From the NCBI GenBank assembly GCA_032358255.1, contig JAULBX010001226.1, positions 2,943-66,942 on the forward strand: DNA of 64,000 nt, written 5' to 3'. The notes beneath the pieces were generated by a model. It saw nothing but the letters and a program-made list of their open reading frames with translations, made no database searches and was not told where the DNA came from. Source of the stretch: Heterotrichella gracilis (lineage: Eukaryota > Sar > Xanthophyceae > Tribonematales > Xanthonemataceae). Positions 11,501 to 22,017 of the stretch are shown here, one piece after another. Numbering within the stretch: the first letter of the stretch is position 1; every line of letters starts with the position of its first letter. A program made the position numbers and the translations under genes.

Positions 11501-14500
11501 TACCCTTGGTTGCATAGGTCTGCATCCCTAGGGTAGAGATTGCGCTGGGAACCTAAATTAGGGTTTGCGCTGGGATCCTAGTTGAGTGTTTTGTTCTGTG
11601 CGTTCCCTTTCTTTCTTTCCTTCTTTCTTCTGGACCCTAGTGCAGGGATTTCTGACTCGTGCCAGGGTTTTTGCAGGGGCTTGGTTGAGGGTCTGCTCAT
11701 CGCGGTGACGGTGCAGGATATACATGCGGATGACACTGTGCCTGGAGCATGTGCGCGCCCTAAACCCTAACCTTCAACCCTGAACATCCAAAACCCCAAA
11801 CCCTAAGCCAGGACGTTAGCCCTGTCAACACAGTACCACAAGTATGTACGCACCCTACAAGCTGAAACCCTAAATCCTGAATCCTGTAGAGTGCAGGACA
11901 AGCAGCAGGACAAGGCTGGATCCATGTGCAATGAACCACTTTGCTTACTAAACAGTGAACCCTACCAAACCGTGAGCCACAACCCTAAGTCTTTACATCC
12001 ATCCCTTGGGCTGTTGATGCCACCTCCTGCCCGGCAAACGTGGGTATCAAACCCTAATCGTACTAAACCCTACACCGCAACCCTAAAGCGTCAATTCCCT
12101 CCTTTGTGCAGCGAATGTCTTCATCCTCAACCCTAAACCGCAACCCTAAAGCTGCATCACCCCCCTTTTGTGCAGTGAACACCTTCATCCTCAACGTGTG
12201 TGGCTATTTGACAAACCAGCTGCCAACCCTGGAGCCAGCCCCACTGTGCACCACCGGGATCCTGTCAACCTGCGAAATCCCGGAAAGCGACCTACAACCC
12301 CTGCAGCCCTGGTACCAAGAGGCACTCACCATGCTCACCCCAGAGCAGCTGGTAAGGGTGTAGGCTTTAGGACTTAGGGTTCTCTCCTCAGAGCACCTGG
12401 TAAGGGTTTGAAACTTAGGGCTTAGGGTTCTCTCCTCAGAACAGCTGGTAAGGTTGTAGGGTGTAGGGTTTTCAACGCCACTGATACCATGAGGCACCCA
12501 CCATGTGCCACAGGGTGTCACCACCACTCACCTGGGCCAGCAAGCTGCACTCTCTGTGGCAGCAACCCTAAGATCCCTAAAACCCTAAATTAAGAACCCT
12601 AGACCCTAAACCCTTGTCCCGCAGAGTGCTACCACCGCCTATGTGGAGCAGCAGGCAGCCCTGTTGGAGGCAGCAACCCTAAGATCCCTAAACCGTAAAT
12701 CAGGAATCCGTAACCCGAAACCCTTGTGCTGCAGAGCGTCACCACCGCCTATGTGGATCAGCAGGCAGCCCTGTTCGCGGCAGCAACCTTGACATCCCGA
12801 CACCCTAAATCCAGAACCCTAAACCCTGAACCCTTGTGCCGCAGAATGCCACCACCGCCTACGTGAATGAGCAGGCAGCCCTGTTTGAAAGCACCACGGG
12901 GGAGAGTGCCCAGTCTGTGCTGGATGCAGAGGATACGGGGATGGCGGTGGCCACGAGCCTCAAGAGCGCCTTGCGAGCGGTGCGTGGATACTCTGTAGGG
13001 TTGAGGATTTAGGGTTTAGAAGGCCAGGGGGTATTGGGATGGCGCTGGTCACTGGCAGGAAGAGCGCCCTGCGTGCATGTAAGGGTACCCTATAGGGTTT
13101 AGGGGTTTGCAGGCTATTAGTAAGGGTATTGGGGTGGCGCTGGCCACTAGCATGAAGAGCGCCCTGCAAGCGGTGCATGTGAACCCTATAAGGTGTAGTA
13201 GGGTTTGTGGTGCCCTGTGAGCGGTGGGTGTGTGGTAAAATCCACCTTCTACCCCTTTTTGCAGGCTTACCTCGGCTGCCTCATCCTGTACTTTGTGGGA
13301 TACTGCTACTACGTCTACCTGGCAATAAAACAGCTCAGGAGGCTGCCGTACCAGGTATGTATGTGTGGGCGACACCATTGGGGTTTAGGGTTNNNNNNNN
13401 NNNNNNNNNNNNNNNNNNNNNNNNNNNNNNNNNNNNNNNNNNNNNNNNNNNNNNNNNNNNNNNNNNNNNNNNNNNNNNNNNNNNNNNNNNNNTTGGCTAC
13501 TGCTACTACGTGTACCTGGCAATAAAACAGCTCAGGAGGCTGCCGTACCAGGTATGTATGTGTGGGCGACACCATTGGGGTTTAGGGTTTAGGGTTTTGG
13601 CTACTGCTACTACGTGTACCTGGCAATAAAACAGCTCAGGAGGCTGCCGTACCAGGTATGTATGTGTGGGCGATACCACATGGGTTTAGGGTTTAGGGTT
13701 TTGGCTACTGCTACTACGTGTACCTGGCAATAAAACAGCTCAGGAGGCTGCCATACCAGGTATGCATGTGTGCCTGTTGGGCGCCACCATTAGGGTTTAG
13801 GGTTTAGGGTTTTGGCTACTGCTACTGCTCAGGCAACTGTTGGTGGATGCATCCCTTCAAAGCCACGCATGGTACTGTGACTGATAGGGTTTTAGTGCAG
13901 GGGTGAAGCCCGATACACAAGCTGCCACTTACGCTGCCGTCGCACTGGCAGATCCACTGCATGGCAAACCCTAAACCCTAAACCCTCAACCTCTTCCACT
14001 CATAGGTCCACCGCATGGTCAACCCTAACCTGAACCCTAAACCCTATGCTATTCCACCCGCAGGTCCACCGCATGGCCAACCCTAAACCCTGACCTATTC
14101 CGCTCGCAGGTCCACCGCATGGCCAACGTGTATGTGCGCTGGCAGATGCGCACAGTGCTCATCGCGTTTGTGCTCATCATAGTGGCACTGACCCTAAACC
14201 CTTAACCCTAAATCCTAAATATCAACTTTCACCAGGCATGAGTTCAGCCCTAGACGTGTGCACATGGCAGACACACAAGCGGCCCTACTGCTGCCCAACT
14301 CACGCTGCCCTCCAACTTGCAGGTCCACCGCATGGCCAACGTGTATGTGCGCTGGCAGATGCGCACAGTGCTCATCGCGTTTGTGCTCATTATAGTGGCG
14401 CTCACCATGCTCACGTTTGTGGACTACGGCAGCCAGCAAGGGACAATCATACTGCTAGTGGGGCTCTTCCCAATGCAGGTGGGTGGGTGGGTGGGGGGGG

Positions 14501-17500
14501 GGTACGGTCTAGGGTATTGGGTTGAGTTTAGGGTTCTAAAGTTGAAAACAGTAGCTTCCATTGAAGATCAGGTGAGAAAATACGTGATAGAAAACAACAG
14601 ATTTGGCTGCACTATATATATTACAGCATACCGGCGCAAAAGCCAGATCAGCAATCAGCCAAGCACAAGCTTGCGCCACCCATTCCGCAATTGTCTGCTC
14701 TGGGATTGATAACCCCATCTTTCCACGGCTGAGTGCCGCCATCCTGGTGATAATCAACTCATTCAGGGTCTGCCCATGCACAAAACCCTACATGGCATTG
14801 CCTGTAGGGTTTAGGATCTCGCTGGCAACAACCATCATTTCACACAGGATGAACCTACTAAATGTATTATAAGTTACGTAGCATAACATAAAGCGGGTAA
14901 CCCCCTCCCCGCAGCTTATGGCTGCAATTATGGTGATCATCAACTCAATCATGGTCATGCCCATGCTGCCTGGGGGATGGGGCCTGGAGGGGCAGCAACC
15001 ACTGCACGAGGCACTGGAAGACTTTGCATGGACGGAGCGCAGCATGGAGGGGGCACTGGAGGCGCGCCCCGTGGGTAAAGAGCACCCCATGTTCTGCTTC
15101 GAAACCGCGCTCAAGATGCTCTACTGGAGCAAGCTGTCCTATGTGCACGGGAAGGTGCGGTTGAGTGGTGATGGTGTGTGTGTGGTGGGGGTTGGAGGTG
15201 TGCGAGGAAGGGCGCCATTGGGGTTCATAGCACTGGGTGCTACGGGTTCAGGGTTAAGGTGGTCGTATGGCAAGGTATCCTATTGGTTGCACAACCCCAT
15301 GTTCTGCTTTGAAACCGCGCTCAAGATATTCGAGCACCCTGTCCTACGTGCACGGGAAGGTGCAGGTGTGGGGTTTGATGCTGGGAAGCTAATTCGTGTG
15401 GCAATGTCAATGCCGTAACCCATGTAGAGTCGTCACTACTCAGGATTGGATAGTTCACGCCCCATATGCACAGGAAAGGTGCCCTGTACAGTAATGCACT
15501 GACCAATCCCACCTACCCGCCCCACCCCTTTTCACCACACAACGCCACGATGGGTCCCCAAGTCCGCACCCGCCCCCCCACACCACCCACCCATGCCCTC
15601 CTCTCCCCCCACTTTTGCAGGACCCTGGGTGGGACATTCATGTGGCCATGTCCCTATGTGGCTGCGACCAGTTTGAGATGCTGTACGAGCCCTCGTCAGA
15701 CACAAAGGCGTTCCTGGCCTGGGGCGTGGGGGTGATCGTACTGACGTTCAGGTGGGGATATGGATGTGAATGGGTGGTGGCTGGGGGTTTAGGAGTGTTT
15801 AACAAGTGGGCCAATGGGCGACATGTAAGCCTATTGTTTTCTAGGGTGCTGCATTATAAGGTATATAAGGAGCTTTTTAAAAGCTGTATTGGAGGTACCA
15901 AGCCGCCGCTGCCCTGGGGCGTGGGGTTGATTGTACTGACTTTCAGGTAGGGGAATGAGAACGGGTAGCGGCAGGGAGGTACGGTTGTGGCAAAAGAAGT
16001 GGACGAGTGGTTGCAATTCATCCCATGGGATCAGGGACACAAACTTGAGCAAGTAAAACACTGCGCATTAAAAATATTATATTATATTATATATAAAAAA
16101 ACACGAATCCCCACAAACTCTGCTTCCCATCCCCAGGGGCACCGACAGCCGCAAGAACGCACAGGCTGATCTGGCGGTATGCCGTGTGGACCACCCCCCC
16201 AGGCGCGGGGCGCTGATGGCAGGCACCCGTCCCCTGGTGCACCGGGGGTTTTACTTCACCTACAAGGGGGCGGGGCTGGACCTGAAAATCCTTGCCAGGA
16301 TTTGTGAGCTGCTGGAGGAGGTGGGGGGGGCTGCGGCGGAGACACGGGTGAGTCTTAGTAGGGTTTTGTCTCAGGTTTAGGGTTTTAGGTTTTAGGATTT
16401 AGGTTTTGGGGTTTGGGATTGGGGAGCTGCTTGAGGAGGTGGAAGGGGCTGCGGCGGAGACACAGGTGAGGCTGAGTAGTGTTTGGCCTTAGATTTTAGG
16501 GTGTAGGGTTTATGATTGCGGGCTGCGACCAAGACACAAGTGAGGCCATTCGGGTGGTTAGGCGGTTAGTTGCTACCTGGGGGGGCGATTGCTCATTTGT
16601 GTAAGAGTTTACCATAGGCAAGAAATTGCTTCCTCAGGGACCCTAGAGGGTGTGCATTCGTGCAGCTGCATATTCACCTACCTGTATTTGGGGCATAATT
16701 ATGATAGTTCATGTTTAATTGGAACTGTAATTGCATGTCCCCTCTTCGCCCCCCTCCAATGCCCGTGCTCTCTCTTACCCCCCCCTTGATATTTCCTCCC
16801 CGCAGATTTTCGTGACTGGTCACTCCCTTGGTGGTGCGGTGGCCACCCTGGCTGCCATCGACATCCAGACCCAGGTGGTGAAACCCCACTACCCTAAGGC
16901 TAGGGTTTCCTGCTACACCTACGGGGCGCCACGCACTGGCAACCATAGGTTTGCGTTTGAATTTGAGGACACTGTGAGGGACACCTGGCACCTCATCAAT
17001 GATCAGGTGCGATGGGGTTTTGGATCAGAGAATACGAGGTCAGATAAGATCAGATTAGGTCAAATGGCAAGTTTGCGTTTGAGTTTAAGGACACTGTCAA
17101 GGACACCTGGCACCTCGTCAAGGATCAGGTGGGATGAGAATTTGGATCATATTAGATCAGGTGAGATCGATCACGTGCTTTGCTTTTGAATATGTTGCCC
17201 AAGTGGCGCAGCAGCAGGTGCGCTGAGGTCAGATAAGATTTAATGAGGTGAGATCAGATTAGATCAAATCAAATCAGATTAGAATTGGCAGCCACCTGCC
17301 AACACCAAGCTGCCGTTTTTGCGGTGAATTCAAATTGGATGAGGTCAGATCAGAACCGTGCACTGGAAAGCAAATACTTACTTACTTAGATCAGAACCAT
17401 GCGCTGAGGGCACAGCTTTGCAGACCTGCTCCTCACCATTCCAATTTCAGTTGCAATTACAATCACAGTGACAATTACAGTTGCACTGGATTATAACAAC

Positions 17501-19213
17501 AATAGAAAACAACTAAAATCTGCCATTTCATTTGCAGGACCTGGTGCCCAGGGTTGGCAAGCTATTGATCCTGTACAAGCGCGGGGGTCAGCGCGTGATC
17601 ATCAACCGCAGGGGGGACATGATAGTCAGGCCATCCGCGGTGGAGCTCAACGTGCACCAGGCGCCACGTGCGTGGGAAAACCCTACACCCTACACCCCAA
17701 CACCCTCAACCCTACGCCCTAAACCTTAAAGCGGCGGAGCTCACTGTGCACGAGGCGCAACGTGCGCGACAAAACCCTAAACCCCACACCACAAATCATA
17801 AACTCTACATCCCAAGCAGCAGTGGAGCTCAATGACAGCGGTCGTTCATGCTGTTTGGACTGCAGCTGGCAGCATGAACGACCGCTTTTTGCGGACACCT
17901 TTGCATTCCTTTGGGTGTCTCTGGGTTTAGGTTTTCTGGCACTGTAAACCCTCATCCTGGTGTGCCCAAACCCTGGGCCTTTACCAAAGGATCACACTGG
18001 TTTGTCAAGCCTTGGATGCCCTAGGGTTTGACCATGGCCGCCGTGTAAGTACCACCCTTGTCTCCTGCAGTTGGCAGCGTGAACGACCACTTCCTGTGGG
18101 CCTACATGCGTGCGCTGGGGTGCGTGATGGAGGCCCAGTTCACCGACAAGTGCATGGAGGGGGGTGCTGAGGGGGTGAAGCAGCTGCTCAGGAATCCACT
18201 GCTGAGGAAACAGGTGGGGAAGTGTTGGGAAGCCTCCCGAGTGTGTTGGGAGGTGCCAATTTCTTTGCTTATAAGGAGACGACTCATGCACGTTCTGGCA
18301 TAGTTTAGTGCATGGGGGGCGGAGGATGTGAGGCAGCTGCTGCAAAAGTGCTGATGGGACAGGTGGGGGGACTCACAATGCTTCAAAAATGCCCTGAAGT
18401 AATACCGAGCATCCAATTATCATAAAGAAACCCTAGTTAGCTAATTGCATGCATTCCGGCAATACAGGCGGATCAGCAAGCAGCGTTGCACAAGCAAAGA
18501 AACCCTCCCAGCACCCTAAAACGCCCTGTATCATCCGCAGACCACATTGAAGCAAGCCTTGGACACCCGGGTGTGGTTGCCAACTCCAAAACCCTGCCTA
18601 CAATGCCATCTTCACCCAATGCACGCCCTGGATGCATGCATGCACCTTCCACACGTTCTGTGTGAGGCCCTTCCACACCCTTACACGCCCTGTCCCATCT
18701 GCAGATGTTTGAACAGCACGTCCTACACACCCGTGGGTCCATGTAGTTGCCAAGCTTGGAACCTCGGCCCTTGAATTACCCTTCCCACACCCTCACACAA
18801 TCTCCTCCCCACCGCAGATGAATGTGAAACACGTGCTGCACACCAATGTGGTAAATCATTGTAGTTTTCCACCCCAGAAACCCTCGACCCTAACCATTAC
18901 CCTACCGGCACCCTAACACCCCCTGCCCCACCCGCAGATGATTGAGAAGCACGTGCTGCACACCAAGGTGATCGCCAAGGGGGGAAACATCAAGCTCACT
19001 GTGTCGGAAACAGTGATGAAGAGGAAGAAGGCGCCGGGACCCTCCGGGGCAGATACGGGGATTGATGAGGACAGCGAGGTTGAGGTTGGGGATAATGTGG
19101 ATGACTGGGCGGCGGATGCTCGCAAGCCTGAGTTGCTGGCTGCGGCAACGCTGAGGACCAGGGCTGTGGATGTGTCGGGGGTGGAGGGGGTGGGGGTGGA
19201 GCGAGGGGGTTAG
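8544..19213 (+). CDS. Multi-pass membrane protein fused to a class 3 lipase domain (copy B)
   Basis: Seventeen exons: 8544-8927, 9219-9299, 9744-9883, 10372-10552, 11079-11236, 11677-11750, 12176-12351, 12845-12979, 13265-13354, 14323-14478, 14915-15154, 15621-15751, 16137-16347, 16806-17006, 17538-17667, 18071-18213 and 18938-19213. All phases close, giving 968 residues. Residues 1-128 are polar and disordered. About seven or eight hydrophobic segments follow in exons 2-11 (for example LIISVWLFAFVSLGLMIFEL, VLIAFVLIIVALTMLTFV). The lipase domain has FRGTDS, the nucleophile GHSLGG, GAPRTGN, DLVPR and NDHFLWAY. Membrane spans before a class 3 lipase resemble diacylglycerol lipases, which release 2-acylglycerols from membrane diacylglycerol, but the span number and the GHSLGG elbow differ. 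Substrate is inferred. The boundary of exon 5 is the least certain: it may end earlier, at 11153. The stop TAG lies in a TTTAGGG run. Confidence 0.85.
9330..9445 (+). repeat. Two copies of exon 2's 3' edge with telomere-like spacer
   Basis: Copies of the edge gagctggtggcaaggcataacgtg|gtg occur near 9336 and 9378, followed by tctagggtttagggtttagg. Both lie downstream of the true donor at 9300. Confidence 0.8.
10165..10700 (+). repeat. Exon-edge copies flanking lipase B exon 4
   Basis: At about 10168-10260 lies a degraded copy of the 5' half of exon 4 with acceptor (gcgcag), coding KLVL-stop-NGVFLLVKMLNA; a TGA replaces the Trp codon. After the true donor at 10553, three copies of its 3' edge (ctggaacacggtgcgg-like) lie near 10594, 10631 and 10676, separated by CCCTAAA-type spacers. 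Confidence 0.8.
11237..11350 (+). repeat. Copy of lipase B exon 5 3' edge
   Basis: The segment around 11180-11240 (ctggtcatggacatgtcccc to tttggtgcgacgg) is repeated at about 11290-11350 with changes (ctggtcaaggacaagtcccg to tctggtgcgatgg). CCCTAA/CCAAAA spacers separate them. The donor gtgcga/gtgcgat is part of the copied unit. Confidence 0.75.
11751..12475 (+). repeat. Edge copies on both sides of lipase B exon 7
   Basis: A 5' edge copy with acceptor (tttgtgcagcgaatgtcttc) lies at about 12100-12130, before the true acceptor at 12175. After the true donor at 12352, two 3' edge copies (ctcctcagagcacctggtaa and ctcctcagaacagctggtaa) lie near 12385 and 12431, with TTAGGG-type spacers. Many CCCTAAA-like units fill 11760-12165. 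Confidence 0.8.
12505..13235 (+). repeat. Nested edge arrays around lipase B exon 8
   Basis: Upstream of exon 8 (12845-12979) lie three copies of its 5' edge near 12515, 12625 and 12736, spaced about 110 bp. The last two keep gcag acceptors and code TTAYV-QQAALF. Downstream lie copies of its 3' edge near 13030, 13122 and 13205, coding versions of GMAVATSLKSALRA. Only the middle unit holds both edges. The spacers are CCCTAAA-like upstream and TTTAGGG-like downstream. Confidence 0.9.
13393..13492. other. Assembly gap of exactly 100 N
   Basis: A run of 100 N interrupts the tandem array after exon 9. The round number suggests a gap of unknown true size, so more array copies may be missing. Confidence 0.95.
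13493..13835 (+). repeat. Tandem array of lipase B exon 9 3' edge
   Basis: Units of about 103-110 bp begin at 13493, 13598, 13701 and 13811 with ttggctactgctactacgtg. Each of the first three runs through LAIKQLRRLPYQ to the donor gtatgtatg or gtatgcatg and ends in gggtttagggtttagggtt. The last unit is truncated. The array follows the real exon 13265-13354 and the N gap. Confidence 0.95.
13940..14215 (+). repeat. Array of lipase B exon 10 5' edge
   Basis: Copies of caggtccaccgcatggcc, the acceptor and start of exon 10 (VHRMAN), occur near 13945, 14004, 14060 and 14108 before the true exon at 14323. The copied length grows toward the gene: the fourth covers about 85 exon bases. CCCTAAA-like sequence follows each. 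Confidence 0.9.
14720..14800 (+). repeat. 5' edge copy of lipase B exon 11
   Basis: A segment near 14725-14790 codes AAILVIINSF, a variant of exon 11's AAIMVIINSI, and then runs into aaaaccctac. It lies upstream of the real exon at 14915. Confidence 0.75.
15285..15370 (+). repeat. 3' edge copy of lipase B exon 11
   Basis: ccccatgttctgctttgaaa to gtgcacgggaaggtgca-like sequence repeats the end of exon 11 (MFCFETALK...VHGK plus donor) downstream of its donor at 15155, with a frame-breaking deletion inside. Confidence 0.8.
15845..15946 (+). repeat. Complete frame-neutral extra exon in lipase B intron 12
   Basis: This copy has both an acceptor (ttttctag) and a donor (ttcag|gtaggg). It is 102 bases long, open throughout in the frame set by exon 12 (phase 2 in, phase 2 out), and ends in the same oxyanion strand (LPWGVGLIVLTFR). 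It could be spliced in without breaking the protein. Equivalent copies in gene A have an in-frame stop. Confidence 0.55.
16420..17140 (+). repeat. 3' edge copies of lipase B exons 13 and 14
   Basis: One copy of the exon 13 edge (gagctgcttgaggaggtgga to acacaggtgagg) lies at about 16421-16475. One copy of the exon 14 edge (aaggacacctggcacctcgt plus gatcaggtggg) lies at about 17068-17134, between lipase-elbow exon 16806-17006 and exon 17538-17667. Confidence 0.8.
17725..17900. repeat. Edge copies and hairpin before lipase B exon 16
   Basis: Copies of the exon 15 3' edge lie near 17733 and 17817. At 17837-17853 and 17870-17886 a perfect 17-base inverted repeat (agcggtcgttcatgctg) flanks ctgcagctgg. 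The right arm is a copy of the start of exon 16 (gcagcgtgaacgaccac-like), so the left arm is the same edge copied in inverted orientation. Confidence 0.8.
18305..18860 (+). repeat. Edge copies between lipase B exons 16 and 17
   Basis: A 3' edge copy of exon 16 (gaggatgtgaggcagctgct to acaggtgggg) lies at about 18312-18366. Three 5' edge copies of exon 17 with gcag acceptors lie near 18537, 18703 and 18817 (the last is gcagatgaatgtgaaacacg). The real exon 17 starts at 18938. Confidence 0.85.
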
Positions 19214-20344
19214 GGTTTAGGGTTGGAGGGGGTGGGGGTGGAGTGATGTGGCTCGTGGTGCGTGCAGGTGGTGGGGATGGTGGTGGGGCATTAATAAAAT
19301 AAATAAATGAATAAATAGATAAATAAATGGTGGCGGGGCATGGTGATGTAGACCCTCACAAGATGGCTGGCTGGTCCAGGGGAGGTCATGGCCACCTGGT
19401 TGCATTTTGAGCATGTAGTATGTACCCCTGGGAGGTGCCACCGCCACTGATTGTGGACCACGGTAGAGTATAGACCAAGTCCATTTTGAGCATGTAGTAC
19501 CCCTGGGAGGTGCCACCGCCACTGATCATGCACCATATTGGAGTGTATTCCAAGTCCGTATTGTGTTAGCAGGTTGTGTGTCTCTGTGGTTGGGTACGTG
19601 AGAGCGTGAGCGGAGTGTGTGTGGCTGTGGTGGGGCTTGTGAGGGCGTGAGCTTTAGTCCAAGTCCATTTTTGTTTGTGTGCAAGTACCTGTTAATAAAT
19701 ACATACTTGCAAGCTCTTGCATGTGCACTGTTGAGTTTCACGTCTGGTGCCCAAGCCTAGTGCCTGCATGTCTTCAATCTTATTATTATTCAACCGGGTT
19801 GAACCAGAAATAAGCTCAAACGTTGGTGCCTCGCGCGTGCGCCTTTAAACCCAGTATTTGCCACTATATGTATTCTTGCGTGAGACTGTTCAAGAGAATG
19901 CTTTGTGACGCGCGTTGCGATTGTTGCTGACTGTATGTGTATAATCATTATGGAAAAAGTAATATTTGGAAAGAAAATTGGAATAGAATTCAATATTGCT
20001 CTGATTGACGCGCAAACCGATACTTCTGCAGTGGTCATTGGCAACGCCATTTGTAGATGCATTGAACTGGCGCTATCGTATGGTGATAGAGCAAATGACT
20101 CATCCTCAGAGGACAGTAGCTGAGTGAGACCAGTCCCCAGTTTTGAACTCCCAGCATTTTTTCTGGGCGAGCCCCTCAACCTGAGACCTGGGCTACAAAA
20201 TATATACAGTACCGTGTACTATAAGCAACAGAGAGCGCCAGCAGACACACACTGACAACTAGCCTAAGGCCTTCTTTTGTCGGAGGGTGCACTTCTCTTG
20301 CCCCCCAGATGTTGCAACCGAGTTGCAAATTACCACCTGGCAGT
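19214..20344. other. 3' flank of lipase B with an unidentified short frame
   Basis: After the stop come telomere-like units and repeated ggaggtgccaccgccactga blocks (about 19430 and 19505). A frame open from about 19893 to 20123 codes VAIVADCM, FGKKIGIEFNIALIDAQ and a serine/acid tail. A related broken piece (AAIVADCILLERM) lies at about 23451-23490, so this belongs to the triplicated 3' flank. I do not recognise the sequence; a mobile-element remnant is possible. Confidence 0.4.
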
Positions 20345-22017
20345 ATGACGACTGCACCGGCAGTCACGCAGAGCACACAGACCCGAGCTCCTGTCAAGCT
20401 TGTGGGTAACGCAGTATCCTGCAGCCAGAGGTTGGTTGGCATGGCCACAACGTTGATGAGAAACACCCCAAACACTGCAGCTCAGGGGAGTACGCCAGCC
20501 ATTCGTGGAAGACTGACCAGGGCCTCGTCACCAGGGTTTGAAAAGGTTGAGAGTCGATCACTTAGCACCCAGCCCCTTTTTCCCAAGCGTTGTCTGTGAG
20601 TCTAGCCTCACCACTGCCTTGCACCTGGGTTCTGCTTACCACCACCTTATCCCACTGCGAAGGAGGCACAGGCTGTCGCCGCTGGTCTGGATGCCCTGAG
20701 GCGCCAGGTGGCAGCCCTACAGGCGGCTGCTGCAAGTGGGGGCGACAGGGAGGCATGACAGGAGGTGCAGCGCGCACTCACCCAGCTGGAAGTGGCTGTC
20801 AGCCGGGTGTGTCTAGGGTTTCGGCTTTAGGGTTTTAGCTTCAGGGTGTTTAGGGTTAGGTCTAGGGTTTAGCCACCTGAGGTCTGCTGTCAGCCAGGCG
20901 CGAACTATCGGTAGGACAAGTGCTGCACACCCTAGTAGGGCACTGCACAGACACCTATCTGCCATAAGCTTGCAAATCAAGGTGCTACCAGGGTGTAGGG
21001 TGTACGTTGATTTGCAACGTACCTAATGTTGCGTTGGTACGTTATTTTTTGGTTGGTACGTTATTTTTTCATGTTACATTATATGCCATCTTACACCAGT
21101 GTACTGACCACATATGGGTTGGTGCGCGCTGTGGTATTGCGCAACGGCCTTGACAAGAAAAAATTCAGCAAAGATTATTGATTACATACATGCATTTGTG
21201 GTGGCGCTAACTACAGGTGAAGGGTGTATGCCATCGCACACCGCCAGTGCACCTACAGGTTGGTGTGCGCCACTGAGGCATCGTAGCACTGTGCAACTGC
21301 CGTGAAAATAAAGAACAATATTGACTGATAGCCGCGTTGTGTTGACTTTTGCAGATAGTGCGGAAAAATGGAGATCTGCCACAGGAGCTGAAAAAGAGCC
21401 AAGAGGTGGGAAACCCTATATAAATCCTTCTCCTTAATCCCTAAACGTCGCCATTGTCTTTCTGGAGGTGGGGGACAGTTGCTTCATGATGCAGGCAAGC
21501 TCTGCCTGTGACCTGATTGGAGTTGTCTGAGCTTGGTACACTGCATTGTGCAGGGTGTGGTCTTAGCTCAGCAGGAGGACTTCCATGCCAGAAGTGCTGC
21601 GCTGCTTGTACCCCAAATGGGTCGAGGACTTCTCCGCCTGGCTACTTGGCCTGCCCCTGTGGCTCAAGTACTTCCTCAGCTACCTTGCAACATTTCTTGT
21701 TTGGGCCGCAAGCTATGCGCTCTCTTTGTACATCCTCTTTGGCTACTAGGAAGGTAATCAGCGCTCCTTTTGGCCTTGTGGCATGCCCCCTTGGCTTGCA
21801 GACTACCTCACCTGCATGCCTCCTTCTAGCTGTTGTTGGTGTTGCCAGCAGCACGCTGAACTTGCACATCTTGTTTGGCTGGTAGGAAGGTAAACAGCGC
21901 TTTTTCTGGCCTTGTGGCAGGCCCCGTTGGCTTGCAGACTACCTCACCTGCCTTCTTCTAGATGTTAGTGCTGCTGCCAATTGCGCGCTAGCTTTGTATA
22001 TACTCTTTGGTCTCTAG
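20345..22017 (+). pseudogene. Coiled-coil, tail-anchored protein gene, copy B
   Basis: ATG 20345 opens a frame with TRAPVKLVGNAVSC and RGRLTRAS, matching copy A. Its donor site is lost (tcacttagc in place of tcagtaagg). Exon 20663-20806 is a coiled coil (LDALRRQVAALQAAA) with an in-frame TGA at 20756, then QEVQRALTQLE. A short exon 21355-21405 codes NGDLPQELKKSQE. The segment ending at 21749 codes a hydrophobic tail, YFLSYLATFLVWAAS then LYILFGY and stop, in a frame that does not join the exon start. Two more tail copies follow, ending at 21885 (LHILFGW) and 22017 (LYILFGL). Copies A and B have decayed at different sites, so the family was probably once functional. Readthrough or unusual splicing cannot be excluded. 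Confidence 0.4.

Noticed and set aside
13393-13492. Apparent coding frames running through the N gap
   Set aside because: They contain only unknown residues over 100 N and are copies of an exon edge, not genes.
8400-14215. True telomere or chromosome end from CCCTAAA runs
   Set aside because: Runs are short, imperfect, of both orientations, and lie inside introns of intact genes. They are interstitial.
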